The notes under the pieces: model-generated
Database searches by the model: none
What the model saw: the letters and a program-made list of their open reading frames with translations, nothing else
Told to the model about the DNA's origin: nothing
Translations under genes and position numbers: made by a program
Assembly (NCBI GenBank): GCA_022457065.1
Contig: JAJGBQ010000001.1
Coordinates: 3,968,001-4,032,000 of the forward strand
Length of the DNA stretch: 64,000 bases
DNA from: Curvularia sp. ZM96
Taxonomy: Eukaryota; Ascomycota; Dothideomycetes; Pleosporales; Pleosporaceae
Direction of reading: 5' to 3'
In this document: positions 44,901-56,715 of the stretch, piece by piece
How positions within the stretch are numbered: position 1 is the first letter of the stretch
Layout of the letters: each line of letters opens with the position of its first letter

Positions 44901-47900
44901 ATGACACGACCACGAAGATCGTTGAGAACAAGAGTCTGGTGAGTCTCGGCAAGACCCAACTCCCATGGGAGACCAGCGTACTTGATACCAGTCCATCGAG
45001 AAGCACCGGTACCACCGTCGTGACCGGAGATGAGGATGTGGTCAGCCTTGGCTTTGGCGACACCGGAAGCGACGATACCAACACCGGTCTCTGAGACAAG
45101 CTTGACGGATACACGTGCGCGAGGGTTGGAGCACTTCAAGTCGTAGATCAACTGCTTGAGATCTTCGATGGAGTAAATGTCGTGGTGGGGAGGAGGACTG
45201 ATAAGACCAACACCAGGAGTAGAGTGACGGGTCTTAGCAATAGAGCCAGAGACCTTGTGACCGGGAAGCTCACCACCCTCACCAGGCTTGGCACCCTGGG
45301 CCATCTTGATCTGAAGCTCGTCGGCATCGGCAAGGTAGTTGGAGGTGACACCAAAACGTCCGGAAGCAATCTGCTTGATGGCGGAGCGCATAGTATCACC
45401 ATTCTCCATGCGCAGACTGCGCTCGGGGTCTTCACCACCCTCACCAGTGTTTGACTTTCCGCCAAGACGGTTCATGGCTACAGCGAGAGTGGAGTGAGAC
45501 TCCATGGAGATGGATCCATAAGACATGGCACCAGTGACGAAACGGCGCACAATGTCAGTCCATGGCTCGACTTGGTCAATGGGGATGGGAGTGCGGTCAT
45601 CAAAGTTGAAATCCAGGAGACCACGAAGAGTACAGTCCTTGATACGCTCGTACTCGGCAATGGAGTAGGCCTCGTACGACTTGTCGTTCTTGGTACGAAC
45701 AGCGTCTTGGATGTTGGCCATGGCGGTGGGGTCGTTGACGTGAGGCTCGCCTCCGTCACGCCAGTGGTACTCACCAGTCTCAGCAAGACCAGGAACTTCG
45801 ACAATGGGGCGTGTTGGGTAGCCCTTCTCATGAAGAGCAAAGGCATCAGCCGCAATCAGCTCAAAGGTCATACCCTTGATACGTGACGCAGTTCCAGTGA
45901 AGCAACGGTCGACAACAGAGTCATCAAGACCAAGAGCCTCGAAAATCTGGGCACCCTTGTAAGACTGGAGGGTAGAGATACCCATCTTACTCATGACCTT
46001 GAGGATACCACCGTCGCAAGAGTGCTTATAGTTTTGGATGAGCTGCTCAGGGGTCAAGTTCTTGCGAATGACGCCCTCACGGTGCATCTTCAGGATACAC
46101 TCGATAGCAAGGTATGGGCAGATGGCATCGGCACCGTATCCGACAAGGACACACATGTGGTGGACCTCACGGGCCTCACCAGTCTCGACAACGAGAGCAA
46201 CGCTGGATCGCCACTTGTTGCGGACAAGGTGGTGGTGGACCATACCAGTAGCCAAGCAGGCAGATACGGCAACGCGGTCAGCAGAAGCCGCACGATCGGT
46301 CAAGACAAGGATGTTGTCGCCAGCCTGGATACCCTCTGTGGCCGCCTCGCAGATGCGGTCAAGAGCATTCATGTATCCCTCGATACCCTCGCTCTTGGGG
46401 AAGGTGATGTCAATGCTCTTGGCAGTCCACTCTCGGTAAAGAGTGTGGGCGTTGGTCATAGCCTTGAATTCCTCCAGCGTGAGGATGGGCGATGGCAAGA
46501 GCAGACGGCCACACTGCGACTCGTCCATCTCCAGAAGGTTACCCTGAGGACCAACGTAGGCCTCGAGCGACATGACAATAGCCTCACGGATAGGGTCAAT
46601 GGGAGGGTTGGTGACCTGAGCAAAGAGCTGGCGGAAGTACTCGTATAGCAGGCGAGGCTGTGTGGCCAAGCAAGCAAGAGGAGCATCGTTACCCATAGAT
46701 CCAAGAGCCTCCTTGGAGTCAGCAGCCATTGGGCCAAGAAGCAAGCTGACTTGCTCGAGAGAGTAACCGAATGCTCGCAGACGAGGATCCTCGTGCAGCT
46801 TGGTCTCAGTGAGTGGGGACGAAAGGTCGATCCCCTTTTCACCAACAGACTGAACGATCTTAGGAAGGGTCAGGAGGTTCTTGTCAATCCAGCGGCGGAA
46901 GTCGTTGCGCTCCGAGACGGTCTTCTTCAGCTCAGCGTCATCGACAATTCGGCCAGCGACAGTGTCAACAAGCAACATCCTACCCGGTTGCAGACGACCC
47001 TTCTGGACCACTCGCTCAGGCTCGATGGAAATGGTGCCGACTTCGGAAGCGCAAACAATGCGGTCGTCGTCGGTAATATAGTAACGGCAAGGCCTGAGAC
47101 CGTTTCGGTCCAGGTTGGCACCGCAGTACCGACCGTCAGAAAAGGTGAAGAGGGCAGGACCATCCCAAGGCTCCATCATGCAAGCAGCCCACTCGTAGAA
47201 TGCTTGCTTGGCGGGGTCCATGGTGCTGTTACCCTGCCATGCTTCTGGCACCATGAGCATGACTGCTTCTGGGAGCGACAGAACGCCGTTGATGGTCAAT
47301 AGCTCAAGAACGTTGTCGAAGGCTGCGGAGTCGGATCCACCGTCCTCAACAATCGGGTAGAGAAGGTCGAGCTCCTCGCCGAAGAGGCTAGATTTCATGA
47401 CACCCTCACGTGCCCGCATCCAGTTCTTGTTTCCTCGTAGGGTGTTGATTTCACCGTTGTGAGCCGCCCATCGTAGAGGCTGTGCACGGTCCCAACTGGG
47501 GAATGTGTTGGTCGAGAAACGCGAGTGCACCAGGGCAAAGTGACCCTCATAATCGACATTGAGCAGGTCGTGGTAGTACTCGTAGACCTGGACAGGAGAC
47601 AGTTGGCCCTTGTAGACGATGTTCCTGTTGCTCAAGGAGCAAATGTAGAACCAGTTGTGCAGACCAATAACGTGTGTAGCCCGCTTTCGCAGGACATAGA
47701 GCTGTCGCTCGAAGTATGCGTTATCATACTTTTCCTTGAAATCAGCCTTTGGCTCCCGGCCATCACCGTAGGCAGACTTCAGGACAACAAACGGCTGCAG
47801 GATGATGGGCTCTCGCGACAAGGCCGCAGGACCAAGAAGTGTGGAATCGCGAGGCACTGCTCGCCATCCAAGCACCCTCAGGTCGAGCTGGTCTGCAACA

Positions 47901-48475
47901 TCCTCAAACATGGCCTTTGTCTCATCCAAGATGGTGGAGTCCGGCTTGAAGAACAGGTTGCCAGTGGCGTACTGGCCAAGCGCTGGCAGCTTGTAGCCTT
48001 GCTCGCGCTCGAACTCCTTGAGGAAGAATCGGTGGGGGATGGAGGTCATTACACCTGCACCGTCACCATCTCGCGCGTCTGAGCCGACGGCTCCTCGGTG
48101 GGTCATGTTGCATAGCAGTGATCGTGCTGTATATATGTCAGTAATTTATATTTATGCAAATTTTCGCATGTATATATTTTCTTACCATCAACAACAATTT
48201 TGTGGCTGGCCTTGCCCTTAATATGGCTGCCCAGTTGTCAGTCACTGCTCACACGCTCTCCGCAAAGCGATTGCGATTGTCACTTACGCAGCAAAACCGA
48301 CACCGCAAGCATCCTTCTCAAGCTCTGGGTCGTACAGACCCTGCTTCAAGGGGAGGGCACCCGCCCAAGACTTGTTCTCTGGGCCATCCTGATAAGCAAA
48401 CACTGAAGTTTGCTCTTCTTCAATCTGGGTATCCTGGGACAACTTTGTATCTTCGGTGAACGAGACCCGACCCAT
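41918..48475 (-). CDS. GLT1: Glutamate synthase (NADH-GOGAT)
   Basis: Exons 48475-48288, 48226-48186 and 48126-41918 encode 2145 aa. A propeptide of 56 residues ends before Cys 57 in KDACGVGFAA, the glutaminase nucleophile of the N-terminal GATase domain (continuing LLCNMTHRGAVGSDARDGDGAG). The central FMN domain has HDGGTGASRWTGIKYAG and the 3Fe-4S loop CIMMRKCHLNTCPVG. A beta-helix domain follows (GGRLIIYPP…GATQGTCFFRG). The small-subunit part has two 4Fe-4S clusters (CMDCGVPFCQSDTGCP, CPAPCEGAC) and two dinucleotide motifs (GSGPAGLACADQL, VIGGGDTGNDCIG). The enzyme makes two glutamates from glutamine and 2-oxoglutarate, the ammonium-assimilation partner of glutamine synthetase. Both subunits are fused, as in all fungi. 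The start follows ATATAATGGG; two short introns interrupt only the first 76 codons. Confidence 0.97.
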
Positions 48476-51400
48476 TATATCGGCAAAAGGCCGAATTTCT
48501 GGGTTCCGTTGGTGGTGGCGTTGGAAAGGGTGTGGTATCGATTTTGGCGTGTGGCGGGGTCGCTCGCTGCGTTGATAGGGAGCTGCTGGTAAATTCCACG
48601 GAAATCTGGGGCAGATGTTAATTTACAACCCGTGCGAGAAAAGAAGCCTGCTGCGTGCGAGGAGGAGGAGAGTAGAAGATCAAGATAGGGTGGTACAGGT
48701 GCGCGCAAAGCCTGAGTCCAAAAGCAAGAAATGCAAGTGGGGGTTGGGACGGAACGGGAGCGCAACCATGAACGAATGTCGGAACTAACGAAACAATGGG
48801 ACCGGATGGGTCGCCAGGTGGACTTGAGCAGAGGTAGAGACGATCAATTGATGGCTACGGCGCTTTTCTCCAAATCCCGTGGCGAGCAATGGCGATCCAA
48901 GCAGAGTGATGCGCTGATAAGAAAGGCAACGAATGGGCTCACGCGGGGCTGCAGCGCCAGAGTCGGTAGGATAGGCGGACGAGCGTGGGTGGGTGCAGCG
49001 GGCGTAGACACGGGAGGCAAAGGACTTACTTGGTCACTGTAGAGGGCTAATGGAACTGGCCTTGTGGGTGGCTCGCGGTGTTCCTGCAAGCAGCTTGAAG
49101 CGATTGTGATGGAGAGTGTACAAGACGAGAGAGAAGGAGAGAGAGCGAAAACGCGGCGGGCTGGGTGGGAGTACTTATGAATAAGAGGGCGGAGGCAGGT
49201 GGTGGGGTGGATATTTTCCCAATGCGCTAGCAAGATGCCTTGAGCAGTGTCCAATGGCGGGACGGGAGGCGCGTCAAGGGAGGCGTTCTGCTGTCAGTTG
49301 TAGGGCTTGTCGGTCGCTTTGCCGTTACGGACGGACTGGGGACTGCCTGGTTGTGGAGTTGACCGCCGCGTTGGAACGGTGCTGGAGCTGGACAGTGTGT
49401 AGAGTAGAGTACCGTACTTCACATGTCTGCAGTGGCCACCCCGCTTCTCGAGCGATGGCACGTTGTGGTGTTTGTTCTCTCACCCAAAGTCTATCTCGGT
49501 ATGCTACAAAGGGCGCCATTGCGGCCACTTGCCACTGGCCAGATCTGCTGCTGTGGTCGTGTAGGAGTGCTCCCATTTGCTCGTCACGGGTGGGTATGGG
49601 CAGTATTGGCGGGTGATGGCATGGGAAAAATGAGCCTACCCCACGGTTGTTCTGCCACTCCATGACGATAAGCAGGGATCCCATTGGCCAGCACGCGCCG
49701 ACCGCCCTGCAGTCGTTCGTCAGTGCGCCGACGCCCTGGTCTCCGAAGGTCGGTTTGGCTGCGGGCTTGCATGTGCAGCATCATCTGAATCTCGCCCCCG
49801 CCCATTGGGCCGGCGGCAATGCTCGACAAGTCTGGCGTAATTCCAGGCGGTCATCTCCCGCCTTATCGCTACCCAAGCTTCTCCGGGGCGGACGCTCGCG
49901 CTACCGCGTCCCTCGTCTCGCCCCTCGTTGGACGGGACCTGATATAACCCCGCCATGCGCGGCGGAGCCTCCGCCCTCCTTTCTGCATGCGCCTCGTCGA
50001 CGACATCATCACCGCGCAGGTTGCAGCCAACATCACCTCCTGGCCATGGCCACCGTCGCCGCCGTCCAGGCCGACACAAAATTGCCTGCCTGCCTGCCCT
50101 TCGCCGGTCTCGTCCCAGGCTCGGCCATTCCGACCCGACGCGGCCTGTCCACATCTGGTTCGGAACAGATCGGAACGCCCGCTGCTTAGACGTCGGCACT
50201 ACACAACGGGAGCCAGGTCACGAGGACAAGCGAGCTCGCCTGGCCGTGGCCGATGTCGCCTCGACCAGCTCCGCCTGTTTTGCGCCGGGTATTGCAGGAG
50301 CCTGTCCAGTGCAATCATACCACTCCACCTGTACAAAACACCCTGCACCCGCCATTCGACCAAAATGTCCGCAGGATTCGTGTACCTAATACATTCGCTT
50401 CGGCCCTTTGCACAGTAAGAGTGGGAGACAATCGACTTCCCACCCTATCGCTCAAGCATCTGTCCACTGAATCAGGCCGTCGGATCCGCCCGATGAGATT
50501 AGATTCGTTTACCAATGCCATGGTTTTTCTCCATCAAGGAAAAAAGGGTATTCCAGACGCCTGGATCACTTCCCTGCTGAACACAGCTGCCTGGGCACAG
50601 TGGCAGATACTGGTACAAATTGCAAACCCTTCAGCTGTACTGCAGGACCAGGTCACGGCTTAGGGACTCTACATTAGTCCGCACTTTCCGCCGTCTCACT
50701 CGCATACCAACCAAACGGAACCGCACGTCTGCAACCCATCACATGCGTCTCTAGTGATTTTCCTGTTTCTTCCGACAATCAATACGAACATCGCTTTCCA
50801 AACTAACTAGCCAGTCAAGGTCACGGGACCCTTTCCTCGAATTACCCAATCCAGCTAACCACCTGAGATCCCTTTTTTTCTTTCTTCAACCCCCACGCGG
50901 GTCATCAAGCAAATTTCAAAAAACATACTCAAACCGGCTTGCTGTCGATGAAGCCCTGCTTTCCGATGACACTGTCTCACCATACGGCTAAACGGCCCGT
51001 TAGCGACACTTTCTTTTCTGCTCGTCTTGATATACTTTGGGCTTGTCTTTCCTAGGGCATTTACATAACGTAGTAACAACCACCCTAGTGGATGATGTGC
51101 GTCCTTGTAGACCCTGACCCTGACCCTGACCCTAACCCTGCCAACCGACCCCGACACCCGCCAAGACCCCGCCAAACCCGTGACTTGGGGACAGACAGTT
51201 TCTAGTGGGGTGCGTGCTACTTGAAGTCCGAGCCGGAATTTACAGTCCAAGTGTTGCAGCGTGGACTACTAGCAGCATGGAATAGACATGAAAACAAACG
51301 TACACGCAACTCTCATACAAGGATCCCATCTGCACACGACGTGCCTTGGCATCGTGAGCTGGCAATCGGCCTGTCTCTTGGCTCACATACGTACATGTGG

Positions 51401-52402
51401 TAAGTGAGTGTAATATGCCTTTGCGTATGTACATGCAAGCGACCAAGGCCCGACTGGTCAATTGGTCACATGGCGCTTACATTGGTTCCAATCATCTTTC
51501 TTACACACACTACAAGCAAGAATATCCTTGTGCTGGACCGTCTCGAGCAATTACGCTATATTCTCTACATCTTGCCTGGTACACTACCGCTTCCCGTCAA
51601 ACCAGACACTCATTCTTCCGTTACACCATCTACCTTACTATCCTCATAAACTATATCTCCATCCCCCCAAATGCCATAAATTGTACCTCATTGTTCATCA
51701 CACTGCAAATGGACCCTATCTCCATTATCCTATACTCTAGGTTCTCTCTTCACTTGAAGGCCGCCTCCTCTGAGTATCACAAGGTGAAAAATAGTCAGCT
51801 CCCCTCCTCAAATAGTCGTATGGAGAATCATCTATCTTTCATGTCGAGTGAAAGCGAGAAAGAAAAAAGTAACGAGTCTCTGCTGCATCCAACTAGAACG
51901 TAGGATCTGGTGGCGCATGTACCAAGGAGGCGGGCCAAACAAACATGGCATATCTTTTTTGCCTCTTGGTCTCCTATAGGAAGATGGTGAGGGTTACATG
52001 CTTGGTCATCGTGGGTCCAACGAGCAGGCACGCTTGCACTAAGCACCGAAATCAATGCGTATTATTCATTCATTTGTTTGTTTATTTCATTCATCGTGTA
52101 CGCAGACGCAGACGCAAAGTGTATCGCGCGTTCGCCACCCATCATCCTATCCAGTCTTGCAAGAGTCAAACAGCGCACGCGCGCCTTGGTCCTCCTCCGC
52201 CACCGGACGCGCTTTTCCTACGTGTGCATTCACCAAATCACCGACGTAAAAACGACTGCCATTTACGCGTCCCAAAGGGTCTCTATCAAGCTTGCGCGTC
52301 AGCTCTCCGTAGCCCAATGGATGGCAGTGACAAGTCAGGAATTCCAAACTCACCCAATCACCCAAAGAACCGAAAAGAAAATCGAGACAGCACAGCCATC
52401 CC
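48476..52402. other. Non-coding stretch of 3.9 kb upstream of GLT1
   Basis: The longest frames (49647-50189 plus, 49720-50199 minus, 51397-51903 plus) overlap each other, lack motifs and are not joined by splice signals I can defend. GATA-factor-type sites (GATAAG or reverse) occur at 48915-48921, 49666-49672 and 49862-49868, compatible with nitrogen control of GLT1 but too short to prove it. A telomere-like repeat sits at 51111-51140. Confidence 0.45.
51111..51140. repeat. Interstitial telomere-like repeat, five hexamer units
   Basis: Three ACCCTG units, one ACCCTA and one further ACCCTG run without interruption. The fungal telomere unit is TTAGGG (CCCTAA), so one unit junction matches exactly and the others differ by A to G. 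The flanks stay C-rich (CCGACCCCGACACCCGCC). Confidence 0.75.
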
Positions 52403-52861
52403 TTAATCCTTCATCTCATCATCAGGATCAACAAAGTCCTCGTCATCATCCTCGTCATCCTCGCCCTCCAGCTCCTGATTCGCCTTTGTGAAGTCGATGT
52501 TCTTGCCGCGCGTACGGCTGTTGATGATGTTGGATGTCTCAATCTCTTCCATGTTGTCCTCGTCGGGCTCTTCGGCTGTCTCATCTATCAGTCTCTGCTT
52601 ATATATATTCTCGCGTGGAAGAATTAGGGAGGGTGGGGCTTACGTTCACCGGCCTAGACGTGATCATGTTAGCTTACTGACGGAGAAAGAGATGGCAGGG
52701 TGTGAGCATAAACGCACCTCCTCAACACCAGACTCATCGCTCGAGTCGTCATCCATAGACTCCTCCATTGTCTCGCCTTCCTGGGCCTTGCCCTTGCCCT
52801 TGACGTCGGTAGCGGGGTCCTGGACGCCCTCCATCTGCTGGTTGTCTGGCTGAGCGGACAT
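52403..52861 (-). CDS. CHZ1: Histone H2A.Z-H2B chaperone Chz1
   Basis: Exons 52861-52718, 52653-52644 and 52584-52403 encode 111 aa. The protein is very acidic. After MSAQPDNQQM come KGKGKA, an Asp/Glu/Ser run (SMDDDSSDESGVEE), then the CHZ motif region EDNMEEIETSNIINSRTRGKNIDF and an acidic tail ending DPDDEMKD. Chz1 binds H2A.Z-H2B dimers and hands them to the SWR1 complex. The middle exon is only 10 nt (GCC GGT GAA C), flanked by CTAG and GTAAGC; without it the flanking exons do not stay in frame. Length and composition match fungal Chz1 (about 110-150 aa). Confidence 0.9.
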
Positions 52862-54137
52862 GTTGAAAGCTTTCGTCACGAAACGCGGGCTTTTCCGAGT
52901 CGCAATGCGTGGATTGTGTCGTTAGAAAGGCGATTGAGGGCGAAAGGGGTAGTGGGTGGAAGTGTGTTGTTCGTTTTGCAAAGCGGTGTAGAGTAACAAT
53001 TCGTGGTGAAGCGGCTGCCGCCCTACTGTATTCCTTGCGTTGCGGGCTAGGCCGAGATTGGGTTGGTCTCCCGGACAACCAAGGCCGCGAGTTTGCTGCA
53101 AATAGCAAGTGTTAGCGTGTAGAACAGCACAAACTGGGATGTTCAAGGCCGGTAGCGCGGGTGATTGATGATTCTATTTCTCAAATGATAGGTTTTCACC
53201 ATATTTCCTGAATAATCAGATGCATTGCAACAAGTACAAGGAGAATTGCTGCAGAATGCAAAGTCCAAGGCCCCACTTTCTAGAACACGCTACCTCCACC
53301 CAGCTACCCACTACAACATGACTGCACACGTCTTTGCTGGTAGTTTCATGAAACAGAACCGTCATTGATTCTTGGACCACACAACACTTGTTATATCCGC
53401 ATACCATGTAACCTTCTCCCTATACACTAAACCCAGATCCCCGCACATCTCCAAACCCTACCTTCTCAACGTCCCCCATTCCCATTCCCATCTCACTCAA
53501 AAACGCCCCCAAGACTCCCCTTGACCCCATCCACATCCCCAGCCCCTCATCTCGAACCCCCATGCAATCCCACCCTCTTCTAAACATAAACCCCGCACCC
53601 ACCCTCCCCCTCCTCTAACATGAGCGGGAAAAAGAAGAACAAGTGGGAGCCGTACACATTCTGTGACCCACTCTTTATTTTAGCCATACATCTCTGTCCT
53701 AAACTCTTATTGACATCTTGTTACCAAACATCTCCCCGCCAAATCACTAAACAAAGCAGGTGGCGTATTTTCTCTCTTTACTAGGACCATGTTTGTGTTG
53801 AGCATAGGAAATAGAATGTAAAAGAAACATGGATATCGTTGTTTGAGTATTTTACTGTTCACAGTTCCAAGGAGGGGGGGAAAGGGAGAGAAAGAAAGGA
53901 TATACGTGCTGCTGGTTCACTTGGAAATCCTCGTTTGAAAAAAAAAAAAAAACACTTAGTTAACTAGAACTCTGATGAATAGAAAAGCATCATACACCTA
54001 ACAAGTCCCAAACGCACATGCATAGTCATAAAACTCATGTATGCATTGTTGTATCATATTCATTCCTCATCAACCCATCATGCCCATTTTTGTCAAAAAA
54101 GAATCCCTGGAACCATTCATCATCATCCGCTCACACC
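52862..54137. other. Intergenic region of 1.3 kb with a C-rich asymmetric tract
   Basis: CHZ1 promoter on the left; 3' flank of the purine gene on the right. From about 53430 to 53620 the plus strand is strikingly C-rich with few G. A poly(A) run lies at about 53939-53952. No ORF is credible. Confidence 0.5.
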
Positions 54138-56091
54138 CTAATGGTGGAACAACCTAACATGCTGCTCCACAAACGTAATGCCCAACTTCTCCGCCGTCTC
54201 AAACACGGCGCCATCATTCTGGCTGCCCGTGGGTGCAGCAATGTACTTGGCTCCACTCCGCTTCGCCCTAAACACATTGTCGATGAAGGGGAAAAACGCA
54301 TCAGAGCTAACCGCCACATCTTCCATCTTGGACAGCCAGTCTTTGCGCTCTTCGGCGGTGAAAGGCTGAGGGACCTGGCCTTCTTCGAAGTTGGCTTCGA
54401 AGTCTTCGCGCTCGGCGCCCGAGTCTGGGACGAGACCCGAGCAGAGGAGGTCGATGGCGTTGGATTTGGAGGGCCGCTTGGTGCCCTTTTTGAAGGCGAG
54501 GTTGAGTGTGCGAGAGTGGAAGCGCATCCACCAGTTGTCGGCTTTGTCGCCGGCGAGACGGGTGCAGTGGATACGTGCTGGGGAGCGTTAGCGACTGCGT
54601 GTCATTCCAAGTCAGATCATACTTACATTGCTGGCCAGCTCCAAGACCGATGACCTGGCCGTTGAGCGCGTAGCATACACTGTTTGACTGAGTGTACTTG
54701 AGAGCAATGGTAGCGACAGTGAGATCGCGCTGAGCCGACTCTGGTAGAGGAGAGGAGTTCTTGGGTACAATGACGGTGTTGAATGTGTCGGAAGGAAGGA
54801 TCTTGGCGTCGTTGCGGTGCTGCTTGAGCGTGATGCCGAAGACAGTCCTGGTCTCTTCTGGACCGGGAACGTACTCAGGATCCATTTGGAGAACCAGGTA
54901 CTTTCCGCCCTTCTTCTTCTTGAGGATCTCCAGGGCTTCGGCGCTGTACCCGGGGGCAATGACACCGTCGGAGACTTCGCGGCTGATGATCTTCGCAGTG
55001 GGGACCTATGTTATGTCAGTGATTGAGTCACAGCAGTTTGTTGAGCAGTTACTCACGTCAACTTCGCCTGACAGAGCAATCATGTCGCCGAAACTTGACA
55101 TCCTGTCGGCACCACGAGCCCTTGCATATGCCTGTGCCAGTCCCGAGGTCTCGATACCCTCAATGTCATCGACCATGTATACCTTACGCTCCACCTCGCT
55201 GAGCGGGACACCAATTGCAGCACCAGCAGGAGAGACGTGCTTGAAGCTGGCGGCAGCTGGGTAGTTCAGTGCCTTGGTCAACTCCTGCACAAGCGGCCAT
55301 GCATTCAGGGCATCCAGCAGGTTGATGTATCCCGGAGAACCGCAGAGCACCTTGAACGGCAGCGGCTTCTCTGGCATGGACACTGTAGCAGGCTTCTGGT
55401 GTGGGTTTGCACCGTAGCGAAGGGGCAAGTACTGGGCTCCGTCGCCCGCGTACTTTTTCCTGAAGAACTCGGAAATGGCCGTGTCGTAGGCCGAAGTCTG
55501 CTCAAAAGCCTTGAGCGCATAACGCTGCCTGCTCGTCTCGGAGACCTCGCCTTTGTCCTTGAGCTCGGTAAGCAGGTCATGGTAGTCGTTGGGGTCGCTG
55601 ATGATGGTGACGCGAGCGTGGTTCTTCGCAGCAGCCCTGAGGAGAGTGACACCTCCAATGTCAATCTCCTCAACTGCCTCTGGAATTGTGACGTTGATGC
55701 GGGCGACGGTCTCGGAGAAGGGGTATAGGTTGCAAACGACAAAGTCAATCTTGTCGATGCTGTTTGCAGAGAGGTCTGAGTCGTCCGAGTCGAGGTCGCG
55801 TGCAAGAATGCCTCCGTGAACGGCGGGGTGGAGCGTCTTGACGCGCCCACCAAGCATCTCAGGCGCCTTGGTAATGGCAGAGACGTCTTCGACTGGGAAA
55901 TTGGCCTGACGGATCATCTTGGCTGTACCGCCAGACGCAAGCAGGCGGACACCGCATTCGTGCAGTCCCTTTGCCAGGTCAAGAAGACCGGTCTTGTCGT
56001 AAACTGACAGGATGGCTGTGGCACACGATTAAGCATTTGCTATTCTCAAACTTGACTATGAATGTTGCTCACCTGTCTTTTGGCCACCCAT
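54138..56091 (-). CDS. ADE17: Bifunctional AICAR transformylase/IMP cyclohydrolase
   Basis: Exons 56091-56073, 56015-55057, 55005-54627 and 54577-54138 encode 598 aa. The first exon is only 19 nt (MGGQKT). The IMP cyclohydrolase part (about 1-200) has SVYDKTGLLDLAKGLHECGVRLLASGGTA, RVKTLHPAVHGGILARD and EEIDIGGVTLLRAAAKNH. The transformylase part has LRYGANPHQKPA, the catalytic KHVSPAGAAIGVPL, RGADRMSSFGDMIALS, QQSRIHCTRLAG and SDAFFPFIDN, and ends GITFVEQHVRLFHH. It performs the last two steps of purine synthesis (AICAR to FAICAR to IMP) in the cytosol. ADE16 and ADE17 are yeast paralogues; the symbol is used for the function only. Introns are GT-AG, 49-57 nt. Confidence 0.96.
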
Positions 56092-56715
56092 TTTTGACGG
56101 ACTGTGCGAGATTCTGAGCGTCAGAAGATTGTGCAAGAATCCTGGCGTCAATTGAGGTGTAGAAGACGGCGCAAAGTCAGATCTGGGGTACAAAGCAATG
56201 GCGCAAGACACTTGTGGAGATTTTTTTTGGTATCGCGGGGCTTGAGATTGGCCTCATTCTGCTACCCCTCCATGCGCCGGCCCGATTGGCCTACTACCTA
56301 AGCCCCTCCACGCTGCAAACACGATACCTCTGACTTGGCACGTAGACTCAACGCGTATCGCTTGCGGCAGCTGCATCTTTCTGTCACGGTACAAAAGAAG
56401 TCTTGTAGCACTGCGAGCATTCTTCGCTGCTTTCCAGTGCATCTCCGCAATGTGACCAATCGTCATGCTTATCTGGAATGGCCCGCGCCTCGGCTCTCCT
56501 TTCCGGCTTATCGATAATGCCAACAACATCCAAGTCTCCTGGATGCTACGCAAAGGTTCTGTCGCAAAAGCGCATGCTTTACTTTTCTGCATAGGCGGCG
56601 TCCGAGGCCACACTTGAAGATCTCCTTGCTGTCGCCTGGATTCCAGTTGCGCCACTATATCGCCACAACGAGAACTAGGCTTACCTAGCCTACCCACCGC
56701 TCGCCCGACGACACC
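56092..56715. other. Divergent promoter region of 0.6 kb
   Basis: Shared by the purine gene (minus) and the Nudix gene (plus). The open minus frame at 56254-56874 overlaps the Nudix gene and is not taken as coding. Confidence 0.5.

Noticed and set aside
49647..50663. Cluster of 130-180-codon frames on both strands upstream of GLT1
   Set aside because: They overlap one another in opposite directions in GC-rich sequence, lack motifs, and no splice chain joins them into a family-like protein.
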